Origin: Actinomycetes bacterium
GTDB taxonomy: Bacteria > Actinomycetota > Acidimicrobiia > Spongiisociales > UBA5794
Length of the DNA: 44,372 nt
NCBI GenBank assembly: GCA_024638645.1
Contig: JAHEJX010000025.1
Location: 1-44,372, forward strand
Reading direction: 5' to 3'
The position numbers and the translations under genes are program-made. This document shows, piece by piece, positions 7,374 through 16,809 of this stretch. The stretch's first letter is position 1. Every line of letters starts with the position of its first letter. The notes under the pieces were generated by a model. That model saw only the letters and a list, made by a program, of their open reading frames with translations, did not search any database and had not been told where the DNA came from.

Positions 7374-9051
7374 TGGGAACTCACATTCCTCCACCGACGT
7401 CATAATGGGGAGAGGCTCAGGAGGGATGTTGAGCGACCGCGAACCCGTTTCTTTGGAACCGCAGGACGAGGGTCCTATGTGGGAATCGGATATCGACGAG
7501 CGTGAAGCCAAGCGCAAGAAGATGTTCGTCTTTGGTGGTACCGCCGCAGCAGTTCTCCTCGGCTTCGTCGGCCTCTATTTCGGCCTGTCTGCCATCGCAG
7601 GAGGCCTGACCGATGATGAGACACCGAGCCCACCCAATCAGAACGCTATCGGCGGCGGTGACGTCGACCTTCCCGCCCCGCCTCCGGACCCGGTGATCGT
7701 CAATCCCATCGAAGTCGCCAGCGACCTCGACTGGTACGCCATCGACTCCCCGCTCGGCTTCTCACAGCGCGTCCTCGCCTCGAACGCCGGCAACTTCTAC
7801 GCGCTCAGCACTATCCCGGGAAACAACTTCGATTGGCCCATTCCCAAGGCGATCTACAAATCAACAGACGGTGAGAACTGGGACATCATCGATCTCGACC
7901 GCAACATCGGCGCCACCGACATGGCGTTGCGCGGAGAGACGCTGTACCTAATCGGCACCTCACCGGCCAATCAGAACTTCCAAAAGCCGCCAGGGGTCGT
8001 GGTCAGCACGTCGTCTGACGACGGTGCTTCGTGGACGCAGACGCTGATTGCAACCGAAGCCGAGCCGCCCGGTGGTGCGCCGATCGAATGGGCCAACGTC
8101 AACATGAAGATCGGAGCCTCGAGCAAAGGCGTTCTGGCGGCGGTCAACTCGCAGTTCTTCCTCGACTACCAGGCTTTGATGCCGGCAGAATTCGCCGGCA
8201 ATAACCTCAGCTACTCCGGAGTCGAGGGCGGCGTTGCCGTCATCGACCATGAGCTCATGGACCGCATGTACATGGCATGTGAGAACGAAATGGGAGCGGT
8301 CGGCGGTGACTTTGAGCAGCTGTCTTCCGAATGTCAACAGCTCTTCGAAGGCGGGGACGAGGTTGGCGCCATCGCCGTCGTCACCTGGGAAGAGCTGGGG
8401 CTGCCCGAAGGCGGCTCGCCATTCTTCTCAGAGATGTTTCTCTCGGTCGACGGCGTCAGCTTCGAGAAGGTGCAGTCTCCGCTCGACGCATCGGGGGACC
8501 TGAACAACCTCCATGCCAGTGACGGAGGCTTTGTCGTCGTCGAGTGGAATCGAGGTGGTCAGCGCATCTGGTTCTCGGAGGACGGACGCGAATGGGATGA
8601 GGCTCCCGTTGCCGACTTCGACTGGATATCCAACATTGGATCGGTTGACGGCAAGACCGTGATTCTGGGGCAGGGGCGCAATTCTTCGATGGCGGCGTGG
8701 CAGAACGACGCCGGAGGTTGGGATCTCGTCGACTTCAACGCCATCCTCGGTGGGAACATTCAGAATCGTTGGTTGTCCTCAGGTGCGGTTGGCCCACTCG
8801 GTGTGGCAGCAGTGTTCCAAACGTTCGACGAACGAGCGGGACGAGATTTCATGGAGGTCGTAGTGGGTACCTCGCCTGATACGTGGTCTGTCGTCGACGT
8901 CAACGACATCGTCGGCGGCATTGGCGAGGGCGGATATTCGGACTGGGTGGCGGTTGGCACGGAGCAGATCATCCTCCGCTACGAGGCGTTCACCCGCTTC
9001 GGCGAACAACGGAGCCTCCAAGTCATCGGCGCCGTGGCGGACGAGACGTAA
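7363..9051 (+). CDS. Membrane-anchored Asp-box (BNR/sialidase-like) propeller protein
   Basis: Up to 562 residues. A short cytoplasmic N terminus ending in basic residues (REAKRKK) is followed by one TM helix (about 54-77), a proline-rich linker, and a large extracytoplasmic domain with Asp-box repeats of the S-x-D-x-G-x-x-W type (YKSTDGENW, STSSDDGASW, WFSEDGREW). That pattern suggests a beta-propeller; no sialidase catalytic residues were recognised. The start is uncertain. ATG 7363 overlaps the preceding gene. AGGAGG at 7419-7424 sits directly before ATG 7426 and 4 nt before an in-frame TTG 7429, so the true start may be 7426-7429. It probably forms an operon with the preceding ligase-like gene. 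Function unknown. Confidence 0.75.
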   Translation: MTRDGNSHSSTDVIMGRGSGGMLSDREPVSLEPQDEGPMWESDIDEREAKRKKMFVFGGTAAAVLLGFVGLYFGLSAIAGGLTDDETPSPPNQNAIGGGDVDLPAPPPDPVIVNPIEVASDLDWYAIDSPLGFSQRVLASNAGNFYALSTIPGNNFDWPIPKAIYKSTDGENWDIIDLDRNIGATDMALRGETLYLIGTSPANQNFQKPPGVVVSTSSDDGASWTQTLIATEAEPPGGAPIEWANVNMKIGASSKGVLAAVNSQFFLDYQALMPAEFAGNNLSYSGVEGGVAVIDHELMDRMYMACENEMGAVGGDFEQLSSECQQLFEGGDEVGAIAVVTWEELGLPEGGSPFFSEMFLSVDGVSFEKVQSPLDASGDLNNLHASDGGFVVVEWNRGGQRIWFSEDGREWDEAPVADFDWISNIGSVDGKTVILGQGRNSSMAAWQNDAGGWDLVDFNAILGGNIQNRWLSSGAVGPLGVAAVFQTFDERAGRDFMEVVVGTSPDTWSVVDVNDIVGGIGEGGYSDWVAVGTEQIILRYEAFTRFGEQRSLQVIGAVADET

Positions 9052-9176
9052 AGGGTTCTCCTCCCCGCGCGAGCGTGGCGAGTATTGGCGGGAGGTGGCT
9101 CGCCCGCTCCCTGCCTCCGGCCGGTACTCCCCTGTGGTCGAAAGGGGGATGGCCGCCATCCCTACACTCGTCGGTC
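9052..9176 (+). promoter_or_regulatory. Intergenic region with leaderless -10 (9163-9168)
   Basis: TACACT at 9163-9168 ends 8 nt before the ATG of the dehydrogenase gene, so transcription should begin at or near the start codon; there is no Shine-Dalgarno sequence. The rest of the gap has several short GC-rich inverted repeats (GGCGAG with CTCGCC; GGGAG with CTCCC) that could end the upstream transcript. Confidence 0.5.
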
Positions 9177-10175
9177 ATGGAGCCGGTGCGGATAGGGATC
9201 GTGGGATTGGGGCGGATGGGGCGGTTTCACCTTGCCTCGCTTGACGGCAGCAACGCCGTCGAAGTTGTTGCTGTGGCCGAGCCATCTGCTGCTTCGCTCG
9301 AGGCGGCCGCCGCGGACCTAGGTGATGCAACGGTGTATTCCACACCCGACGAGGCGTTCGCCCACGACGGCCTCGAGGGTGTGCTCATCGCCTCGCCAAC
9401 ACCCACCCATCCGGATCTCGTCCGTAGGGCCGTTGGCGCCCATCTGCACGTCCTCTGCGAGAAGCCGCTGTCGCTGGATCCCGACGAGAGCATGCAGCTC
9501 GATGCCCTGCGCGGTGACCGCATTCTCCAGGTCGGATTCTGGCGGCGATTCTCTCCTCCTTGGCAGGTGGCGCAGCGGGCCGTCGTGGGGGACCGCCGCA
9601 TCGGCCGTCCCCTCATGGTGCGTCTCTCTCAGTGGGATGCCGATCCCCCACCTCCCCAGTTCTGCGATCCCGCCGTCAGCGGGGGCCTCGCCATCGACTG
9701 CGGTGTGCACGAATACGACTTGGCCGAGTGGTTCACCGGCGAGCAAGTGGAAGTGGTGCGGGCGTGGAACCTGCCCATCGTCGACGATGCGATCGCCGCG
9801 GCCGGTGACGTCGACAACCTGGTCGCCACTCTGCACCTCACCAACGACGTAGTGGCCACCGTCGACCTTTCCCGCAACTCTCGCTACGAGGACGACGTCC
9901 GCACCGAGGTCCTCGGTTCGGACGGCGCCGTATTCATCGACTTGCTGCCCGAGGGCAGGGCGCGCATTGGCGATTCGTCCGGGATGCACGACCTGTCAGG
10001 CTCGCACGCCGCAGACGCCACCAAAGCCGGAGTAATCGGGCAGATGGAGGCTTTCGCCGCCGCGGTCCGCAAGGGTGGGGCCGACGTGCCTGGCGCGACG
10101 GAGAGCGCCCGGGCTACTGAAATCGGCATCGCCGTCCAGGAGGCTGCCCGCAAGGGCGAGCCGGTCACACTATGA
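9177..10175 (+). CDS. Gfo/Idh/MocA-family NAD(P)-dependent oxidoreductase
   Basis: A 332-residue dehydrogenase. The open frame extends 98 codons upstream, but the Rossmann fold starts at this ATG (residues 4-15, GIVGLGRMG with Gly10, Gly12, Gly15). The conserved sugar-binding motif Glu95-Lys96-Pro97 is present, as is a GVHEYD segment that carries the usual catalytic His/Asp region. The family oxidises sugars, inositols and related polyols; it looks most like inositol 2-dehydrogenase-type members, but the substrate cannot be set. It is translationally coupled to the deacetylase gene by an ATGA overlap, which suggests amino-sugar or sugar-derivative breakdown. Confidence 0.88.
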   Translation: MEPVRIGIVGLGRMGRFHLASLDGSNAVEVVAVAEPSAASLEAAAADLGDATVYSTPDEAFAHDGLEGVLIASPTPTHPDLVRRAVGAHLHVLCEKPLSLDPDESMQLDALRGDRILQVGFWRRFSPPWQVAQRAVVGDRRIGRPLMVRLSQWDADPPPPQFCDPAVSGGLAIDCGVHEYDLAEWFTGEQVEVVRAWNLPIVDDAIAAAGDVDNLVATLHLTNDVVATVDLSRNSRYEDDVRTEVLGSDGAVFIDLLPEGRARIGDSSGMHDLSGSHAADATKAGVIGQMEAFAAAVRKGGADVPGATESARATEIGIAVQEAARKGEPVTL

Positions 10176-11026
10176 CCAAACGTGTGCTCATCCACGCCGA
10201 CGACCTCGGCATGTGTCACGGCGCCAACACTGCGTTCGCAGAGCTCACCGCCAACGGCTTCCTCGACGGCGGCTCGATCATGGTGCCTTGCCCTTGGTTC
10301 AAGGAAATCGCCACGATGGCCCTCGAAGACGAGGCACTCGACGTTGGAGTCCATCTGACCCTCAATTCGGAGAAGGTCGCGTACAAGTGGGGGCCGCTCA
10401 CGACCGCTTCACAGGCATCTGGCCTTGTCGATGCGGACGGGTTCATGTGGAAGACCGTTGCCCAGCTCCGCGAGCATTGCCATCCGGAGGCTGCTGAGGC
10501 GGAGATGCGAGCCCAGATCGACGCTGCCCTTGCGTTCGGCATCGACGTCACGCACGCCGATGCGCACATGTTCGCCGCCCTGTCCCCCGAGTACGCAGCG
10601 GCATACCTTCGCATCGCCAAGGACTACCGGATCCCCGTGATGCTGACCGACGAAGGCCCTTCAATCGCCCGCCACCTCACCAATGCCAATGACGGCCCAT
10701 ACCGCGAGGTGATCAGCGACGCCCGGGAAGCCGGCTTCGAGGTTTTCGACCTGATGCTCGAAACGGTCTGGCAGCGAGACGAGCCGGCCTGGATCGTCAA
10801 CCAGCGGCTGCTCGCGACGGCTGCGGAAGGGCTGACGTACTTCGCGCTCCACCCGACGACTCCCGGTGAGCTGGAATTCATCGAGCCGCACTCAGCCCAT
10901 ATCAGGACCGGCGAATACGACACATTCCGCGACGCCGACTTCCTCACGTGGCTGGACACCCTCGGCTACGAGCGCGCCAGGTGGCGCAACATGAGGACTG
11001 CGCTCAGGGAGCGGTTAGCGGCCTAG
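10172..11026 (+). CDS. YdjC/ChbG-family carbohydrate deacetylase
   Basis: A 284-residue protein of the YdjC/ChbG family, known for deacetylating chito-oligosaccharides and related N-acetyl sugars. The metal and catalytic motifs are present: HADDLG (Asp10, Asp11), GVHLTLNSE (His61) and THADAHMFA (His128, His132), plus YFALHPTTPGE near the C terminus. It begins in a 4-nt overlap with the dehydrogenase. Its TAG stop shares the palindrome CTAG with the stop of the oppositely oriented ABC ATPase gene. Joint action with the dehydrogenase on an acetylated sugar is an inference. Confidence 0.87.
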   Translation: MTKRVLIHADDLGMCHGANTAFAELTANGFLDGGSIMVPCPWFKEIATMALEDEALDVGVHLTLNSEKVAYKWGPLTTASQASGLVDADGFMWKTVAQLREHCHPEAAEAEMRAQIDAALAFGIDVTHADAHMFAALSPEYAAAYLRIAKDYRIPVMLTDEGPSIARHLTNANDGPYREVISDAREAGFEVFDLMLETVWQRDEPAWIVNQRLLATAAEGLTYFALHPTTPGELEFIEPHSAHIRTGEYDTFRDADFLTWLDTLGYERARWRNMRTALRERLAA

Positions 11027-13068
11027 AGTTCCGGCACGGAGTGGTCGACCCATGGCACCTTTTGCATTTCGAGGAGCTCGTCTGGCGGGATGTGACACTT
11101 GATGGAGTGACCCAGAGACACCTCCACCATCGGTGGTTCGATCTTGTCGCACGTTCCCTCGATGACCCTGTGGCAGCGCGTGTGGAACACACATCCCGGG
11201 GGCGGGTTCTTAGGCGACGGAATCTCGCCCTTCAGGGGGATCCGGTTCTCGGCCTCACCGTCGACACTCGGCACCGCGGACAGCAGTGCTTCGGTGTACG
11301 GGTGAATTGGCCCTTCGAACATGACGTCCGTCGGCCCGACCTCCATGACCCGTCCCACATACATGACCGCGATCCTGTCTGCGAGGTAGCGGACAACACC
11401 GATATCGTGCGTGATGAACAGATAGCTCGTGCGGACGTCGCGCTGCAGCTCGGCCAGCAGGTTCAAGATCGCCGCTTGCACCGACACGTCCAGCGCCGAG
11501 GTCGGCTCATCCGCGACTACCACATCGGGATCGCCCGCGAATGCACGGGCGATTGCGACACGCTGCTTCAGACCACCGGAGAGCTGCCTCGGCCGCATGT
11601 CGAGGTGCCTGTCGGACAGTTGCATTGCATGCGCAATCTGCACGGCCTGAGCTTCGGCGTCGTCGCCAGACTTGCCGGTTAGCTTGGAAACAGCGCGGGT
11701 GAGGATGCGCCGCACGGTCCAGGAACGGTTGAGCGCAGAGTCTGGGTTCTGGAACACCATCTGGATTGCGCGGATCGATTCAGTCTCACGATCAATTGAT
11801 TTCGTGGCCATCGGACGACCGCGCAAGGTGATCGCGCCGCCTTCATCAGGCTCGTGAACTCCGAGCATCGTCTTGGCGAGCGTCGACTTCCCGGAGCCAG
11901 ACTCGCCCACCAAGCCCAGAGTCTCGCCTTCTGCAAACCCGAGGTCGACACCGACCAGCGCCGGCACGTCGCCGGACCGCTGATGGAACGTCTTGGAAAC
12001 GCCATGAACACCGATTACTTCTTCGGTGCCGACATTGTGAGCTGTCGACACTTCGTCCGGCAAGGGAACCTCGTCGATGCGATCCGGATGGTGGCAACGG
12101 GTCCAGTGACCATCACTGCGTGCCACGATTGGCGGCACCTCGGCGCTGCACTTGTCGGTTGCCAGCGGGCAGCGCGCGACATACACGCAGGTTGGCAGCG
12201 GGTCGCCGATCTGCGGAAGATTCCCGGGAATCGAGAACAGCTCCCTGTCCGTTTTGCGGGCGCCGTGGCGTGGGATCGAATTGAGCAAACCGACCGTGTA
12301 TGGATGGCTCGGGTTGTCGAAGACGTCTTCAACTGTGCCTTCCTCCACAATCCTTCCGGCGTACATGATGCCGACACGGTCACACATCGTGCGGATGACG
12401 CCGAGGTTGTGGGCGATCAGCAGGATCGCGGCGCCGATTTCGTCGCGTAGCTCGCGGACAAGATCGAGGACCTCGGCCTCAACTGTGGCGTCGAGCCCGG
12501 TGGTCGGCTCGTCGAGGACGAGGAGCAGCGGGTCTGAGGCAAGGGCCATTGCAATGACGACGCGCTGCAGCATTCCGCCGGACAGTTGGTGCGGGTATCT
12601 CTCCAGCACACCTTCTGGATCTGCAATATGAACTCGCTGTAGCGCCTTGTGGGCGAGCTCCTTGGCCTCACCCTTGGAGTGGCCGATCACCTCGAAAGAC
12701 TCTGCGACCTGACGGCCGATCTTGAGGACCGGGTTGACTGCTTGCACCGGGTCTTGGTAGACCATCGATGCATGGTTGGCGCGAAACTCCCGCAGCTCCT
12801 TTGAGGACATCGCGGTGACTTCGCGGCCACCGACTGAGATCGTTCCGCCTTGGATCAATCCGTTGCTCGGCAGATACCGCAACGCCGTGTACGCCGTGGT
12901 CGACTTGCCGCAACCGCTCTCGCCTACGAGGCCATAAGCCTCACCGGCCCTGACGTCGAAACTGACGCCGCGCAGCACTGCTCGTGGCGTGCCGCGAACC
13001 ATGTAGGCCATTTCGAGGTCGCGAATCGAAAGCGCGGCGGTGTCTGTCGCGGTTGGGCTGGCCGTCAT
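11023..13068 (-). CDS. Fused double ATP-binding protein of a peptide-type ABC importer (DppD-DppF-like)
   Basis: At 681 residues this is about twice the usual length: two oligopeptide-type ABC ATPases in one chain. Domain 1 has Walker A GESGCGKST (about 49-57), signature LSGGMLQRV and Walker B LLLVLDEPTTGLD. Domain 2 has Walker A GESGSGKST (about 389), signature LSGGLKQRV and VVVADEPTSALD. Each half ends in the Cys-containing oligopeptide/dipeptide C-terminal region (CVYVARCPLATDKC; CVFHTRCHRV). It overlaps the upstream permease gene by 4 nt. Last gene of the importer operon; energises uptake of peptides or related solutes. Confidence 0.94.
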   Translation of the reverse strand: MTASPTATDTAALSIRDLEMAYMVRGTPRAVLRGVSFDVRAGEAYGLVGESGCGKSTTAYTALRYLPSNGLIQGGTISVGGREVTAMSSKELREFRANHASMVYQDPVQAVNPVLKIGRQVAESFEVIGHSKGEAKELAHKALQRVHIADPEGVLERYPHQLSGGMLQRVVIAMALASDPLLLVLDEPTTGLDATVEAEVLDLVRELRDEIGAAILLIAHNLGVIRTMCDRVGIMYAGRIVEEGTVEDVFDNPSHPYTVGLLNSIPRHGARKTDRELFSIPGNLPQIGDPLPTCVYVARCPLATDKCSAEVPPIVARSDGHWTRCHHPDRIDEVPLPDEVSTAHNVGTEEVIGVHGVSKTFHQRSGDVPALVGVDLGFAEGETLGLVGESGSGKSTLAKTMLGVHEPDEGGAITLRGRPMATKSIDRETESIRAIQMVFQNPDSALNRSWTVRRILTRAVSKLTGKSGDDAEAQAVQIAHAMQLSDRHLDMRPRQLSGGLKQRVAIARAFAGDPDVVVADEPTSALDVSVQAAILNLLAELQRDVRTSYLFITHDIGVVRYLADRIAVMYVGRVMEVGPTDVMFEGPIHPYTEALLSAVPSVDGEAENRIPLKGEIPSPKNPPPGCVFHTRCHRVIEGTCDKIEPPMVEVSLGHSIKCHIPPDELLEMQKVPWVDHSVPEL

Positions 13069-13976
13069 GACTTCAATGCCTCATCGATCGAGTCTGCCAT
13101 CAAGTTCACTCCAATCACCAGGGTTCCAATGGCCAACGCCGGGAAGACCGTCGGCCACCACACCTCTGCCACGACCTGCTGGTAGTTCTGTGCCACGTCC
13201 AAACCCCAGTTGGGATCGGTGGCGTTTCCGCCCGAAAGGCCGAGGAACGCCAAGGTCGCCAGGGTGAAGATGGCATAGCCGAGTCGAACGGTGACCTCGA
13301 CGATCACCACACCAACGATGTTGGGGAAAATCTCGCGCCCGATGATGAAGAGACTACGTTCGCCGCGCATTTGCGCCGCAGTCACGTAGTCCAGCTGCGC
13401 TTCGGCCAGGGTTGCCGCTCGAACCGTTCGTGCAATCGCAGGAATGAACAGGAATCCGATGGTGCCGATGATCACCGGAGTGGTGGCCCCGAACGTGAAG
13501 ACGATCACAATGGCCAAGAGAATGGCCGGTATCGAAAGAATCGCCTCGAGAATTCGGCTGATGATTTCGTCCACCCAGCCCCGGAAGTACCCCGTAAAGA
13601 GTCCGAGCAGGGTGCCGAAGAACGCCGCGATCACTGTTGCGGCCGGCGCCGCGATCAGGATGGGCCTCGCGCCGTGCACGACTCTGGAGTAGACGTCGCG
13701 CCCGAGCCGGTCGGTGCCCCACCATGTTCCGTCTCCTGGAGGGGTCCGCGGTGACACGCCAGGAACGCTGGCCTTCGGATCGAACCGATCGAGCAGCTCT
13801 GGCCACAAGCCCGAGAGGACCCAGAACCCAATAATGATGGTGCCAATGATGAAGCTCGGGCTACGGAACAGGAGTCGTCGCTGCTCCTTGCGGACCTGTT
13901 TGCGTGTTGCAACGGCCACAGCCCTGTCGTCACTCTCGGCTGCCACTGTCTCGATGTTCTCAGGTGTCGTTGTCAT
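13065..13976 (-). CDS. DppC/OppC-like ABC permease
   Basis: A 303-residue inner-membrane permease with an N-terminal cytoplasmic stretch, one TM at about 45-65, the DppC-type segment WWGTDRLGRDVYSRVVHGAR, and about five more helices. The EAA-like cytoplasmic loop for ATPase docking is around AAQMRGERSLFIIGREIFPN. It overlaps the neighbouring permease and ATPase genes by 4 nt on each side (ATGA), so the subunits should be made in fixed ratio. Confidence 0.94.
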   Translation of the reverse strand: MTTTPENIETVAAESDDRAVAVATRKQVRKEQRRLLFRSPSFIIGTIIIGFWVLSGLWPELLDRFDPKASVPGVSPRTPPGDGTWWGTDRLGRDVYSRVVHGARPILIAAPAATVIAAFFGTLLGLFTGYFRGWVDEIISRILEAILSIPAILLAIVIVFTFGATTPVIIGTIGFLFIPAIARTVRAATLAEAQLDYVTAAQMRGERSLFIIGREIFPNIVGVVIVEVTVRLGYAIFTLATLAFLGLSGGNATDPNWGLDVAQNYQQVVAEVWWPTVFPALAIGTLVIGVNLMADSIDEALKS

Positions 13977-14935
13977 GAGCCCTCGCTAAGGCTGAGTCGA
14001 GCACGTGGGTTCATCCACGCGATTATCAGGTCCGCCGCCAGGGTGGCCAGCATGTAGATGATGGCGACGGTGAGAACTCCACCCCGTAACAACGGATAGT
14101 CAGCGGAATCGACGGCGTCGAATATCATTCGTCCCAATCCGGGGTAGTTGTATATCAGCTCGAGGCCGACCATTCCCCCGAACAGATAGCCGAGCTGAGT
14201 GCCGACCACGGCGACGGTTGGCACCAAAGAGTTGCGCAGAACGTGTTTGCGGAAAACCTCAGACGTGCTCAGGCCCCGCATGAATGCGGTGCGCGTGTAG
14301 TCCGACTCGATGGCCGTAATCGTGCTCGCCCTGGTAATACGTGCGATGTAGCCGAAATACACGGTGAGCACGGTGAACACCGGTAGGAGCAAGTACTGCA
14401 GCTCTGTCAAAAAACTGGCGCCGGCAGGAGGGTCGGCGACGACTCTGAAGAAATCTATCGGGACCGCCAACAACACCAGGAAGAGTGCCCCGACGACGAA
14501 TTCCGGCAGTGAAGACAGGGCGACACCGAGGTTCACGATCACCCTGTCTAACCAGGTGTCGCGTCTATAGGCCGCTACCAATCCGCCGATTATCGCCACC
14601 GGTAGTACCAACAAGAGAGCGAAGACGACCAGCTTCGTCGAGTTGAAGAGCGAAGTCGAGACGAGGCTCCACACGGACGTTCCGGGCCGGGTGAAGGACT
14701 CGCCCAAGTCGAGGGTAAAGACGTCCGTGACCAGATCTGTGAGCTGCTCGATGACGGACTTGTCCAGGCCAAGGGACTCAGTAACCGCCGCCAACCTCTC
14801 GGGTGACGCCGTTCCGCCCGCGATCTTTCGGGCTGGATCACCCGGTGCGATGTTCGGGATCAACGTGATGAGGATCAGGATGATGCCAAGGGTGACGACG
14901 GATAGGAGCAGGCGTCGAATGATGAATCGCTTCAC
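13973..14935 (-). CDS. DppB/OppB-like ABC permease
   Basis: A 320-residue inner-membrane permease of the dipeptide/oligopeptide/nickel family. TM1 is at the extreme N terminus (about 8-28), with PGDPARKIAGG after it and the DppB-type EAA loop FMRGLSTSEVFRKHVLRNSLVP at about 220-245. The start is GTG 14935 with GAGG 7 nt upstream. It is the first permease after the binding-protein gene; a strong hairpin lies between them. Confidence 0.94.
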   Translation of the reverse strand: MKRFIIRRLLLSVVTLGIILILITLIPNIAPGDPARKIAGGTASPERLAAVTESLGLDKSVIEQLTDLVTDVFTLDLGESFTRPGTSVWSLVSTSLFNSTKLVVFALLLVLPVAIIGGLVAAYRRDTWLDRVIVNLGVALSSLPEFVVGALFLVLLAVPIDFFRVVADPPAGASFLTELQYLLLPVFTVLTVYFGYIARITRASTITAIESDYTRTAFMRGLSTSEVFRKHVLRNSLVPTVAVVGTQLGYLFGGMVGLELIYNYPGLGRMIFDAVDSADYPLLRGGVLTVAIIYMLATLAADLIIAWMNPRARLSLSEGS

Positions 14936-15018
14936 GTGCCTGCCTCATCCCTATTCACTTGTTTGACCTCATCCCCATGCCACCGCAGCGGCCTGCTTGT
15001 CGAACGGTCTTGGGGCAT

Positions 15019-15047
15019 GATGGCAGGGCCGGTGCGGCCCTGCCATC
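15019..15047 (-). terminator. 13-bp hairpin between binding-protein and permease genes
   Basis: A perfect 13-bp inverted repeat (GATGGCAGGGCCG and its complement) with a 3-nt loop lies 17 nt past the stop of the binding-protein gene. No U tract follows on the minus strand. Hairpins at this place in importer operons often cause partial termination or protect the upstream mRNA, so the binding protein is made in excess of the permeases; that role is inferred here. Confidence 0.65.
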
Positions 15048-15063
15048 GCGCCTCGTTTCTTAT

Positions 15064-16809
15064 CTAGGCCGACTTCGTCGCCTTCTCCAGCTTCATGTGA
15101 CCAAGAGCGGTCACCTGAACGCCGGACACCGACTCGTCGTGGCCCGACAGGTAGTCGAAGAAGAACGGGTACAGAGCCGGCGCATCCTCATGGAGGAGCT
15201 GCTGGATCTGTCCCACCGCTGCCTTCTGGCCGGCCACGTCAATGGCTGCCTGGTACTGCGCGAACAAGCCATCGAACTCAGACGATGCATAGTTCGAGGA
15301 GTTCCAGTCACCGTCCGTCTCGAGGGCACGTCCGAAGTAGACGTCCGGAGTCGGGCGGTGGCCGTAGTCGACGATGCCGATCTCTGCCGAAGCACCACAT
15401 GGCACACCGGGACCACCCGTTTCGGGCGAGGCACCCCACGGGGCACCGGTACACCAGTACTCGCCGTAGAAGTCGGAGTTGGCCGTGACGTTGACCGACA
15501 CGGCGACACCCGCCTCGAGCGCGTTCTGCTCGACTATGGCGCCCATGTCCGGGCTGACGAGGATGTCGCCGGTCTGGATCGTGGCCGACATGCCCTCGTA
15601 GCCGGCGTCGGCGAGTAACTGCTTCGCCATCTCCGGATCCTTCGGCCGCTGCGGCGTTGCATCCGGATCGAAGAACGGCAGCGTCGGGTGGACCGGATGG
15701 TCGTTACCGACGGATGCGAATCCGTCGAACAGCACGTCGACCATCTGCTGGCGGTCCAGCATGAAGCCGAATGCACGACGGACGCGAGCATCCGTGAAGG
15801 GCCCACCGGCAGGGAGCTGTGTGTTGAACCACAACTGGCGGTGGTTGGCCGACGGCGGCCTCAGCACCGTGAAGCTGCTGTCATTGAGCAGGCTGGTGCC
15901 GTCGATGACACCGAACTGCTGGATCATGTCGAGCTCACGGGCTTGCATCGCCGATACTCGAGCGCCCTCGGATCCGAAGCCGATCAGTGTCACGTCGTCG
16001 AGATTCGGCCGGCCGCCCCAGTAGTCCTCGTTGGCCTTGAATACCGTCGTGAACGTCGTGGGATCGTGGCTCTCGAAGACCCAGGGGCCGGTGCCCGCCT
16101 GGCGGGCGTCGAGTGTCGTGCCGTCCGCGTAGTCGGCCGGCGTGATTAGGGACTGTGGGTTGTAGATCGAGATCAACACAGGCAGGTTTCCGTTGGCCTT
16201 GTCGAGATTTACGACGGCCGTGAGGTCGTCTGGAGTCTCCACAGCCCCCTCGCTGACAACACCGGCGAGACCGGCACCGGCAATGACCATACGGTCGACG
16301 GTGGCGGCTACGTCTGCCGACGTGAACGGCGATCCGTCGTGCCAGTTGACCCCTTCACGCAAGTTGAAGGTCCATACGGTTCCGTCGGCATTGGGCTCCC
16401 AGCTCGTTGCGAGCCCGGTGGCGCCGATGTTGCCGTCTGGGGCCAGACCGACGAGATACTCGAAGCTCTGCGAGAGCACGCTGTAGGTGCCAAGGTCGAG
16501 CATGTTGAGTGGGTCGAGGCCGGAGTTGGCATCGCCCTGCTGGATGCCGATACGCATGCTGCCGCCCTGAGTGGGGGCGCCTGCTGTCGTGCTCGAGCCG
16601 GCGTCGGGGCCGGCCGTCGTCGTGGTGGGATCGCTGTCGCCACCACATGCTGCGATGACGCTTGCCATCGTGGTCATACCGAGACCAAGGATGGCGCCGC
16701 GCTTGATGAAATCACGGCGCGAGATGGTTCCCGCTGCGTAATTCTCTATGAGGTCGACTTCAAGCGGCGACGCGTTTCGCCGGATGGAGTCGTAACGCTT
16801 CCAATTCAT
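15064..16809 (-). CDS. Tat-exported lipoprotein substrate-binding protein, ABC family 5
   Basis: A 581-residue extracytoplasmic solute-binding protein (SBP_bac_5, DppA/OppA-like). The start at 16809 is supported by GGAGG 11 nt upstream; the longer open frame adds only arginine-rich non-signal sequence. Residues 29-36 (TISRRDFI) form a twin-arginine motif (Arg31, Arg32), followed by a hydrophobic stretch and a lipobox with Cys55, so it is exported folded by Tat and lipid-anchored. A Thr/Ser-rich linker follows. The mature part has the family pattern, including GTVWTFNLREGVNWHDGSPF. First gene of the importer operon; the ligand, probably a peptide, is not readable. Confidence 0.93.
   Translation of the reverse strand: MNWKRYDSIRRNASPLEVDLIENYAAGTISRRDFIKRGAILGLGMTTMASVIAACGGDSDPTTTTAGPDAGSSTTAGAPTQGGSMRIGIQQGDANSGLDPLNMLDLGTYSVLSQSFEYLVGLAPDGNIGATGLATSWEPNADGTVWTFNLREGVNWHDGSPFTSADVAATVDRMVIAGAGLAGVVSEGAVETPDDLTAVVNLDKANGNLPVLISIYNPQSLITPADYADGTTLDARQAGTGPWVFESHDPTTFTTVFKANEDYWGGRPNLDDVTLIGFGSEGARVSAMQARELDMIQQFGVIDGTSLLNDSSFTVLRPPSANHRQLWFNTQLPAGGPFTDARVRRAFGFMLDRQQMVDVLFDGFASVGNDHPVHPTLPFFDPDATPQRPKDPEMAKQLLADAGYEGMSATIQTGDILVSPDMGAIVEQNALEAGVAVSVNVTANSDFYGEYWCTGAPWGASPETGGPGVPCGASAEIGIVDYGHRPTPDVYFGRALETDGDWNSSNYASSEFDGLFAQYQAAIDVAGQKAAVGQIQQLLHEDAPALYPFFFDYLSGHDESVSGVQVTALGHMKLEKATKSA

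Noticed and set aside
10948..11682. 244-codon plus-strand ORF
   Set aside because: It is a shadow frame antisense to the ABC ATPase gene and the end of the deacetylase gene, with no ribosome site or recognisable domain.
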